From Candidatus Bathyarchaeota archaeon (GTDB lineage Archaea; Asgardarchaeota; Lokiarchaeia; Sigyniarchaeales; Sigyniarchaeaceae): a stretch of DNA of 6,985 nucleotides. Positions 1-6,330 of the stretch are shown piece by piece. Location: contig WJJB01000503.1 in the NCBI GenBank assembly GCA_014729935.1, positions 1 through 6,985 on the forward strand, in the 5' to 3' direction. Position numbers and translations under genes: made by a program. How positions within the stretch are numbered: position 1 is the stretch's first letter; each line of letters starts with the position of its first letter. Below the pieces are notes generated by a model that was not told the origin of the DNA, ran no database searches, and worked only from the letters and a program-made list of their open reading frames with translations.

Positions 1-122
1 AGTGCGATGGGGGGAATAAATCACCGATCGTTGCGATCGATGGCGTGAAATACATTAATGCATCCATCGAGAAGATATCTGCAATCTTGATTGGGAAAGC
101 CACGAGAAAGGAGGGATCGTGA
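1..122 (+). CDS. 3' end of a gene, possibly a thioredoxin-fold [2Fe-2S] (NuoE/HydC-like) subunit
   Basis: The frame beginning at base 3 is open for 39 codons and ends in TGA at 120-122, directly before the ATG of the hydrogenase gene. The other two forward frames are closed by stops within the first 48 bases. The visible end starts with a Cys (codon 3-5), then D-G-G-N-K-S-P, a short I-V-A-I-D-G-V-K-Y stretch and a helix ending E-K-I-S-A-I-L. This order (Cys, Pro, beta hairpin with a D/N-G turn and Tyr, then a PEK-like helix ending in IL) resembles the C-terminus of [2Fe-2S] thioredoxin-like proteins such as NuoE and the HydC subunit of [FeFe] hydrogenases. The usual second Cys of the final CxxxC pair is an Asn here, so the cluster may be absent or the match wrong. 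The zero-base junction and the strong Shine-Dalgarno inside its last codons indicate an operon with the hydrogenase. The coding call is fairly firm; the function is tentative. Confidence 0.6.
   Translation, partial: CDGGNKSPIVAIDGVKYINASIEKISAILIGKATRKEGS
108..115 (+). promoter_or_regulatory. Strong Shine-Dalgarno (AAGGAGGG) of the hydrogenase gene
   Basis: AAGGAGGG complements the 3' end of 16S rRNA and sits 7 bases before the ATG at 123. It lies inside the last codons of the upstream gene, as expected for translation of a second cistron on one mRNA. An in-frame TGA immediately precedes the ATG, so no earlier start in this frame is possible, and this site decides the start. Confidence 0.85.
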
Positions 123-1652
123 ATGCCGCGGATCTTCGAGAGGTTAAGGGGAATCTTCACGCCAGTAACCGAGATCCGCAGGAAGCTGTTCACGGAGCTG
201 GCAAGGATGGTGGTCGAGGGAAGAACCACGCAAGATGAATTGGAAGCCATTCCCTTCAAGATCATCAAGGATGACAAGCCACACTATCGCTGTTGTGCAT
301 TCCGGGAGCGTGCCATCGTCCGCGAGCGGCTTCGAATGGCTTGCGGGTTGGACCTATTGGACCGAGGTGCACACGAGCTTCGCCTTCCCGATATACACAA
401 GATCATTACCCCGGAGAGTATCATTTCGGAACCGCTCGTGAACGTGATCAAGATCGGGTGCGAGAAATGCCCTGAAGATTCGGTCGTTGTTACCGACCTA
501 TGCAGGAATTGCTTGGCACACCCGTGTGTCCTGGTTTGCCCGGTGAATGCAGTGTCCATCATCGATGCTAGATCTACCATAAACCAGGAGAAATGCATCA
601 AGTGCTTGAGATGCACCAACGTGTGTCCATACCAGGCGATCACGAGGCGCGGGAGGCCATGCGCGCAAGCCTGTGGTGTGGACGCGATCTATTCCGATTC
701 CGATGGTTTCGCTGAAATCGATCATGACAAATGCGTGGATTGCGGGTTATGCACTGTCTCATGCCCATTCGGCGCTATTGCTGATAAAACTGAAATTGTT
801 CAAGTTCTCACTGCCCTCGAACAAAAAATTGAAGTAAATGCAATCGTGGCTCCATCGTTCGTTTCGCAATTCGGGAGGAAAGTGTCGCCCGAGGTTGTCT
901 TCAAGGCCTTGCATCAAGTTGGGTTCCACGACGTGCGTGAAGTAGCACTAGGTGCAGATGTCGATATCATTATCGAGGCTGGAAAGCTCGCCGGAATCAT
1001 CAAGAAGGAGGATGGCGAGCGTAGCTTCCTTGGAACCTCATGTTGCCCGAGTTGGGTCTTGACTGCCAAGAATCATTTTCCTGAACTTGAGCGGAACATA
1101 TCTGAATCCTACACGCCCATGGTGGAAACCGCCAGGGTATTCAAGGAGGAGCGTCCAGCCGGCTCCAAGGTAGTTTTCATCGGGCCATGCATTGCAAAGA
1201 AGCACGAGTCCTTGCAAGCTCCCATGGAGGATTTCGTTGATTTCGTGCTTACTTTCGAGGAGATGGCTGCTATCTTCGTGGCCATGGGGATCGACTTGAT
1301 GGAAATCGAACCTGCATCACCCGGGCAAACGATTAACGATGCAAGCGAGCTTGGGCGAGGTTTTCCCGTGGCTGGTGGGGTGAGCGATGCCATATCCGTG
1401 TATGCTGAAAGGGTGCTTGGCATCAAGCCAGTGGAAATCGCCAAGGCGGACACGTTACGGGAATGCAGGAAACTGCTATCGTCCATCAAGGGTGGCACGA
1501 TCCAGCCCGATCTGGTTGAGGGAATGGCATGCCCGGACGGGTGTATTGGGGGGCCTGGCACCCTCGCTCCACTTAAAACGGCTCATCGTGCCGTTGCGGC
1601 TTTCAGGAAGGAGGCAAGCAAGGACTTGCCAACCCGCAAAATGGAACCGTAG
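123..1652 (+). CDS. [FeFe] hydrogenase, group B-like, with ferredoxin-type FeS domains
   Basis: This protein should catalyse reversible H2 formation or oxidation in the cytoplasm, probably exchanging electrons with ferredoxin. The N-terminal half is Cys-rich: the YRCC motif (57-58), CxxC (113/116), CxxCx4CxxxC (127-139), two ferredoxin motifs CxxCxxCxxxCP (158-168 and 204-214) and a Cys pair at 180/184. The H-cluster domain follows with all three signatures: TSCCPSW (305-311), GPCIAKK (354-360) and MACPDGC (468-474). Cys308, 356, 470 and 474 are the expected ligands of the [4Fe-4S] part of the H-cluster, and Cys307 is the expected proton-relay Cys. The L2 form GPCxAKK in place of MPCxxK, the YRCC-R-E-R-A-I segment near the N-terminus, the length near 500 residues and the absence of an N-terminal [2Fe-2S] domain all fit monomeric group B enzymes. 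No signal peptide is present. The HydE, HydF and HydG maturases it would need are not in the window. It directly follows a possible NuoE-like gene, so it might work in a complex. The hydrogenase assignment is very secure; the group is likely but needs a tree. Confidence 0.93.
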   Translation: MPRIFERLRGIFTPVTEIRRKLFTELARMVVEGRTTQDELEAIPFKIIKDDKPHYRCCAFRERAIVRERLRMACGLDLLDRGAHELRLPDIHKIITPESIISEPLVNVIKIGCEKCPEDSVVVTDLCRNCLAHPCVLVCPVNAVSIIDARSTINQEKCIKCLRCTNVCPYQAITRRGRPCAQACGVDAIYSDSDGFAEIDHDKCVDCGLCTVSCPFGAIADKTEIVQVLTALEQKIEVNAIVAPSFVSQFGRKVSPEVVFKALHQVGFHDVREVALGADVDIIIEAGKLAGIIKKEDGERSFLGTSCCPSWVLTAKNHFPELERNISESYTPMVETARVFKEERPAGSKVVFIGPCIAKKHESLQAPMEDFVDFVLTFEEMAAIFVAMGIDLMEIEPASPGQTINDASELGRGFPVAGGVSDAISVYAERVLGIKPVEIAKADTLRECRKLLSSIKGGTIQPDLVEGMACPDGCIGGPGTLAPLKTAHRAVAAFRKEASKDLPTRKMEP

Positions 1653-1695
1653 CCACGATGATTCCACTGGTTCAACTCTAAGATCATGCAATAGG

Positions 1696-1703
1696 TTAAT
1701 ATT
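1696..1703 (+). promoter_or_regulatory. Weak TATA-like box upstream of the propeller gene
   Basis: TTAATATT lies in the 108-base gap between the hydrogenase and propeller genes. A start of transcription about 25 bases downstream would fall near 1725-1730 and leave a short leader before the ATG at 1761. No convincing BRE element precedes it. This is a motif-level guess. Confidence 0.25.
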
Positions 1704-1720
1704 TTCCCTGCCTCCTTTCC
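1702..1720 (+). terminator. Pyrimidine-rich tract, possible archaeal-type terminator
   Basis: Eighteen of nineteen bases are C or T, beginning with a run of four T, about 50 bases after the hydrogenase stop. Archaeal intrinsic termination can occur at T-rich stretches without a hairpin, and no strong hairpin is visible here. The many C residues make it a poor example. Confidence 0.2.
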
Positions 1721-1760
1721 ATAATACCAATCCTGCATTGAAGCAAATCAAGGTCTTTTC

Positions 1761-4700
1761 ATGAGTTTATCTTCACGATTCAAGCGACAATCCATGGTAA
1801 TGCTCCTGATCGCGTGTCAAGCATGCATGCTTGCAGCATTCCAGGGCGATGGGCATGCAAGCCACCTACATTCACCCGAGCGTGGTTCCCTGCCTCCTGC
1901 AGGAGTGGGGAATTTCACGAGTTTCACGACCAGTCCTTTAAATGTTTCCACGGTTAATTGCTCGATATTGGTTAACGTGACGCCTGCGGGGATAGATCTC
2001 GGCACTGAAGCAGTCGTGTACACAAAGGATAATTGGACCACCTGGCACCGGGTGCAATCCCGTGATGATGGATTCCTAGGGCCTGTAATTGGCACGCATT
2101 GGATTTCCATGAATGCTGCTAACGGGTCCTTTTCTCAAGATAACGGGACGCTTGAAATTCAAGACGCGGGGGATCATTGCTTCGGAGGAGATGATGGAAC
2201 GCCCGTGAAGCAAGACGCACCCGGACTCGTCCAACCAGTTGATGGAGATTTTTCCGCAACCATCTCGCTGAATACATCCCACATCACCTTGGCGGGAGAG
2301 ATGGCAGGATTTCTGTTCATGGCTGGTGGGAATATCATTACCTTCAGGTATGGCATCGATCCGGTCAATGGTTCAGGGATGCTGGTTGCCATCAAGAGCA
2401 CGGAGGGGGTGAACGTTGAACTTGGGAGAAAATATGTTCAACCCGGGAAGAACATCAACATGACAATGGGTAGGGAAGGAAATCAATTCATGCTTGCCTT
2501 GCCAGGTGAATATAACATCGTTTCGAAGGCTATCATCAACTGCAACCCGGTTGGTAAAGTTGGGGTGTTTGCCGGTGGTGGTGGAATCTTGAATGTGTCA
2601 AGATTTACCATCAATCCCAGCATCGACATGGAGTTAGTCTCGAATAAAACTGGAACCATGCACGTGGACCACCTGCCACTTATACGATTCGATGGCGATC
2701 ATCATGTTCAATTCGAAGTGAATGCCTCAAGCACTCAATTGCGCAGCAATCCTTACAACATCACGTTGGATTGCAGCAACGGTCCAATATCGTTCATTCG
2801 TGCGGATCCCGTTGAAACGGGTGACGTCACACCGGACGTATCCTTTTTCATGGCCGTGGAGGACACTGGATTCAATCTTGGGAGCTTGCAGTATGATTCT
2901 TGCAAGTTCGCATACGAGAGGGACGGGAGCAAACCTGATACATTTATTAACCCCTATAACGACGATTTCAATTACAACTCGTCCGTGGAGAATATCACAA
3001 TAAGGGGCTTCTGGGACGTTCAAAGGAATGAATCGTTAAATGCTACTTTAGTGAACGAGGAAACCGTGATGTGCATAACGGATACCAACCATTCCACGTG
3101 GAATGGCACCCGGAATAATGTTCCTGCCTTGATGCAAACCATTGTTGGGAAATTCACGGTGGTGTCCCGAATGTTATTCCCAACGTCGAAGGATATCTCC
3201 GGCGGGTTGCTCATTGATATGGATGATGATAAAAGTCACAAGATACAGGTGGAAAGCGATGCTGGATCTAATTTCATCAATCTCACCGCGTGGTCCATTG
3301 TTGGAAGCGTCATGCAGCTTGAAAACCAGACCCTCTTGGATGGATCTGGGGATGGAGGGGTATGGATCAAGATTAAACAATCACGTGGTGCCATTACCGT
3401 GTCTTTCTCAACGACGGGTTTAAGTTATAATATATATCATGACTTGGCAATATTGTCGGGCAGTGATTCCACGATTGAAATCGGCCTTTTTGCCAGCCGG
3501 AATGAGAGCTTGCATGTTGATTATTGGCAGATATCGCCAAGCATCAAGCTTATGATGCAAATCAACATTGATTCATTTTTCTACATCAGGGTTTCAGGAG
3601 TTCCATTTCACCAGTACAGTAGTGGTAAAAATAGTATCAGGGTGCGAATCACTGATATATCGAACCAGACTTCCACCAGCAACGTGTATTACATTAAGAC
3701 TTTGCAACCTGAATTGGAAGAAGGTCGCATTCTCTATTCCGACAATGATCAGGTCAATCTCATCGATTATAGCAAGGATATCAAGTCAAGCTTTTACATG
3801 CCAAATGCCCTTGACGTGGAATATTTACCGTCGGACGCGGTCTTGGTCACGACTGGTGTTCCAGGGACCGGCAGGATCGTGGTTGTCGATACCAATGGTT
3901 CAGAAATATGGAGCCACACGGGTGCTGGGGGGCTAGATTTCGATTTCCCACATGATGCCGACAGGTTAGAAAATGGAAACACGCTTATTGCAGATACCGG
4001 CAATGACAGGGTAGTAGAAATTAATCCTGATGGCGAGATAATGTGGCAATGGAATGCCTTTGATCATTTCGACCCCGCTGATGCGGATGGTGGAATTTCC
4101 CATCTAAATGACGTGGATCGGCTTGCCAATGGAAATACCCTCATATGCCTTCGCAACCTAGATGCCATCGTGGAGGTTGAGCCAAGCGGGGCGATCGCGT
4201 GGCAATATGGAGGGCCCCATGCAGGACTTTTAGATCACCCGCATAACCCGGATAGGATCACCACCGGCAACACGATCATTTGTGATTCAGGAAACCGTCG
4301 CGTGCTTGAAATTACGCCATCGGGTGAGGTTACCTGGAATTACAAGCCCATGGATGGCGATGAGCCGTTTTTTGGATGGCCACGAGATGCAGATTTGCTT
4401 CCAAACGGTCACCTGCTAGTATCTGATACCAAGATTGGTTTTGGCGGTGAAAACGCGATATATGAAGTCGATAGGGCAAGCGGGGAGTTCTTGTGGGAAT
4501 TGGAAACCACGGATGCAAATTACGATGCAGATGTCGTCTATACACACGTGCCAACTTCATGGGCACTCTCACCTGCCAACCTGACTTACCATACTCGGAA
4601 AATCGACTTGATTCTCGATTCTACCTCCCCGTTTGATTCCTTGTATTACCAGATCCATGATGATACAACCGGTCTCTGGATCCACGAATCTCCCATCGAA

Positions 4701-6257
4701 TATACCGGGAGAGACCAGCTGATATTCCAAGATGAGCATACTTATACGCTAGTTACTTTCGCTAACCAGAGTGGTGGCTTTGGCGGGGGTTATCCCCAGG
4801 ATGATAGCATTCAACGTGAAGCTGGACCGTCGTGGCAGGTAACCTTTACTGTAAACTCGAGTGCGGTAATTCCAATGGATGTTCCATACAGTGGTACCAC
4901 CATCTTGGACTCGTTTCATCCCATCCCGCGAATCATTGAAGTTGATGCATTGAATAATACCATCTGGTCCATTGATTTACCAGTTGATGACGAGCATAAT
5001 GTTCTTAGCACGAGCATTTTCGGCACCGATCCAATGCCAAATGGACATGTACTAACCTGCTTGAATCAATTCTATCCCAATCTCACCGTCGTGTCTAAAA
5101 TCATGGAGATCGATATGCACGGGAACGTGTTTTGGCAATATAGAGATATCTTTGCAAGCAACAATTGGGGTTATGTTATACATGATGTCGATTACATCTT
5201 GGAAACAGACACGTTCTTGATAGCAGATACAAACCGTGAAAAGGTTACCGAGATTGATAGAAGTGGAAAGGTCATATGGGAATGGGATTCCGAGGATTAC
5301 TATTATACGGTAGGCTTGCGAAACCACCTTAATGACGCGGATCGCCTGCCAAATGGCAATACACTTGTTTCACTCAGGAACCAGAATCTCGTCGTGGAAA
5401 TTAATCCAGATGGTGAAACCGTGTGGAGTGTCGGTGATCCGGCAAATTCATCCATCATCAAAAAGCAGCATAATCCCACGAGATTAAATAATAATCATAC
5501 CATCGTGTGCGATTCGGGAAATAACCGGATAGTGGAATTTGCAGGAAATGGTACCATGGTCTGGAGTACTGAAGGATTCACTGAATTAGGACTCGTGTTT
5601 CCCCGGGGTGCCGAGCGATTCCCGAATGGCAACACGCTCATCACCGATTCGTTCAATAACCGTAACGTGGAAATAAATCCCGCGGGCAGGATCGTGTGGG
5701 AGCATTCCAATTCCCAAGGTGCTTATGACGCTGATCGGATGATGAGGTTATCTCCCGTGGTGAATGCAACATTCCCTTGCAATGATTCCTATACAGAAGG
5801 GAGTTGGGGTATAAACATCACCACGCAAGAAAATGCGACATCAGGATGGTTTAGCTTGTATTCCGCCACGAATGAGTCATGGTTTATCATCAAAAAGGAA
5901 TTGGTGGATGGATACCACGGTCCCATCTACTTGGAGCCAGGTAATTACCTTGCACGCATCATGATTCAAGGAAATCTATCAGGGAATATAATGGTCGGCT
6001 CGGATCAATACCATGACGTCGAGCTGCTCGAGACATGGTTCACGGTAGAACCACGTCATCCCGAAGGGAATCTCTATTTGATCCTTGCGTTGGGTATTAC
6101 AGGCGGCTTGCTTGCCTTGCCAATGATCTGGAAGCACTTTCGCGATCGGAGACATGACTTGGGTTCTCCAAGTAGCCCCTCGGGGGACGGGAAGGAAGCT
6201 AGTGCAACGAATGGTGACATGCCGGTACGAGATGATGACTTGAAGCTAGAGTTCTAA
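1761..6257 (+). CDS. Giant exported, membrane-anchored protein with two arylsulfotransferase-like beta-propellers
   Basis: The 1498-residue product starts with a signal peptide (basic 6-9, hydrophobic 12-27, possible cleavage after Ala33). It ends with one transmembrane helix (about 1437-1457), basic residues KHFRDRR and a 41-residue tail, so it should be a type I surface protein. Modules in order: Ig-like (47-100), lectin/LamG-like beta sandwich (101-290), Ig-like (291-340), then the same set again (347-397, 398-597, 598-650), propeller 1 (654-927), Ig-like (928-1035), propeller 2 (1043-1327) and Ig-like (1328-1430). The propellers have blades of the type H-x-x-D-R-L-x-N-G-N-T-L followed by a V-x-E-I-x-P-x-G-x-x-x-W strand, as in arylsulfotransferase (ASST) and PQQ-like families. 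Each seems six-bladed, with the first blade closed by a late YDAD strand (922-924 and 1322-1325). About 39 N-x-S/T sequons lie between residues 51 and 1405 and none in the tail. A partial AGGT ribosome site precedes the ATG at 1761; Met12 or Met14 would spoil the signal peptide. Sulfotransfer, glycan binding or adhesion are all possible; the true role is unknown. Confidence 0.85.
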   Translation: MSLSSRFKRQSMVMLLIACQACMLAAFQGDGHASHLHSPERGSLPPAGVGNFTSFTTSPLNVSTVNCSILVNVTPAGIDLGTEAVVYTKDNWTTWHRVQSRDDGFLGPVIGTHWISMNAANGSFSQDNGTLEIQDAGDHCFGGDDGTPVKQDAPGLVQPVDGDFSATISLNTSHITLAGEMAGFLFMAGGNIITFRYGIDPVNGSGMLVAIKSTEGVNVELGRKYVQPGKNINMTMGREGNQFMLALPGEYNIVSKAIINCNPVGKVGVFAGGGGILNVSRFTINPSIDMELVSNKTGTMHVDHLPLIRFDGDHHVQFEVNASSTQLRSNPYNITLDCSNGPISFIRADPVETGDVTPDVSFFMAVEDTGFNLGSLQYDSCKFAYERDGSKPDTFINPYNDDFNYNSSVENITIRGFWDVQRNESLNATLVNEETVMCITDTNHSTWNGTRNNVPALMQTIVGKFTVVSRMLFPTSKDISGGLLIDMDDDKSHKIQVESDAGSNFINLTAWSIVGSVMQLENQTLLDGSGDGGVWIKIKQSRGAITVSFSTTGLSYNIYHDLAILSGSDSTIEIGLFASRNESLHVDYWQISPSIKLMMQINIDSFFYIRVSGVPFHQYSSGKNSIRVRITDISNQTSTSNVYYIKTLQPELEEGRILYSDNDQVNLIDYSKDIKSSFYMPNALDVEYLPSDAVLVTTGVPGTGRIVVVDTNGSEIWSHTGAGGLDFDFPHDADRLENGNTLIADTGNDRVVEINPDGEIMWQWNAFDHFDPADADGGISHLNDVDRLANGNTLICLRNLDAIVEVEPSGAIAWQYGGPHAGLLDHPHNPDRITTGNTIICDSGNRRVLEITPSGEVTWNYKPMDGDEPFFGWPRDADLLPNGHLLVSDTKIGFGGENAIYEVDRASGEFLWELETTDANYDADVVYTHVPTSWALSPANLTYHTRKIDLILDSTSPFDSLYYQIHDDTTGLWIHESPIEYTGRDQLIFQDEHTYTLVTFANQSGGFGGGYPQDDSIQREAGPSWQVTFTVNSSAVIPMDVPYSGTTILDSFHPIPRIIEVDALNNTIWSIDLPVDDEHNVLSTSIFGTDPMPNGHVLTCLNQFYPNLTVVSKIMEIDMHGNVFWQYRDIFASNNWGYVIHDVDYILETDTFLIADTNREKVTEIDRSGKVIWEWDSEDYYYTVGLRNHLNDADRLPNGNTLVSLRNQNLVVEINPDGETVWSVGDPANSSIIKKQHNPTRLNNNHTIVCDSGNNRIVEFAGNGTMVWSTEGFTELGLVFPRGAERFPNGNTLITDSFNNRNVEINPAGRIVWEHSNSQGAYDADRMMRLSPVVNATFPCNDSYTEGSWGINITTQENATSGWFSLYSATNESWFIIKKELVDGYHGPIYLEPGNYLARIMIQGNLSGNIMVGSDQYHDVELLETWFTVEPRHPEGNLYLILALGITGGLLALPMIWKHFRDRRHDLGSPSSPSGDGKEASATNGDMPVRDDDLKLEF
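1893..3710 (+). repeat. Protein-level tandem duplication: Ig-like + lectin-like + Ig-like module
   Basis: Residues about 45-335 and 343-650 of the large surface protein look like two diverged copies of one module. Both lectin-like parts begin after a DD-x-F type motif (D102-D103-G-F and D401-D402-F), share a central hydrophobic G-G/F-L-L strand region, and end with matching strands: V-G-V-F-A (267-271) against I-G-L-F-A (574-578), then INPSIDM (284-290) against ISPSIKL (591-597). The fold resembles concanavalin-like domains of the LamG/DUF1349 kind. The copies are too diverged to show as a DNA repeat. Confidence 0.55.
3720..6050 (+). repeat. Protein-level tandem duplication: ASST-like propeller + Ig-like domain
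   Basis: Residues about 654-1034 and 1042-1430 are two copies of a six-bladed propeller plus an Ig-like domain. Blades match by position: blade 3 HDAD...LIADT (731) with HDVD...LIADT (1141); blade 4 HLNDVDRL...LRN (781) with HLNDADRL...LRN (1189); blade 5 HNPDR...CDSGN (828) with HNPTR...CDSGN (1237); blade 6 PRDAD (874) with PRGAE (1281). Both end in a YDAD closing strand and a following Ig-like domain starting L-S-P (936 and 1330). So the whole module was duplicated, not single blades. Confidence 0.8.
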
Positions 6258-6319
6258 GGTATCCTTGGGGATTCAGTAACTACTTAACTTCCAATGATAA
6301 TCAGGATGTAATTGCAACT

Positions 6320-6325
6320 GGTGAT
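6320..6325 (+). promoter_or_regulatory. Shine-Dalgarno GGTGAT of the downstream membrane protein gene
   Basis: GGTGAT is a typical archaeal ribosome-binding core and lies 5 bases before the ATG at 6331. An in-frame TGA at 6322-6324 excludes an earlier start. No clear TATA box is seen in the 73-base gap after the propeller gene, so the two may be co-transcribed. Confidence 0.75.
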
Positions 6326-6330
6326 ATCAC

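Noticed and set aside
119..121. GTG as an alternative start of the hydrogenase gene
   Set aside because: It is in a different frame from the hydrogenase, and the hydrogenase frame has a TGA directly before the ATG at 123.
284..643. A 119-codon minus-strand open frame over the hydrogenase N-terminal half
   Set aside because: Antisense to the ferredoxin-like Cys motifs; its translation has no family-like features.
1109..1561. A 150-codon open frame on the minus strand inside the hydrogenase gene
   Set aside because: It lies wholly antisense to a securely identified enzyme and shows no recognisable domain or ribosome site; it is a shadow of the coding strand's composition.
1803..1817. Lipobox-like L-I-A-C (residues 16-19) in the signal peptide of the surface protein
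   Set aside because: Cys19 sits in the middle of the hydrophobic stretch, only about five hydrophobic residues precede it and more follow, and the protein already has a C-terminal membrane helix.
3951..5700. Repeated DNA words such as AATGGAAACACGCTTATT and AATGGCAACACGCTCATC that hint at a direct repeat or CRISPR array
   Set aside because: They are in frame, diverged, irregularly spaced and encode the N-G-N-T-L strand of propeller blades; there are no constant repeats or spacers.
6262..6275. Small inverted repeat ATCC-TTGG-GGAT after the propeller gene as a terminator hairpin
   Set aside because: The stem is only four base pairs and no T run follows it.
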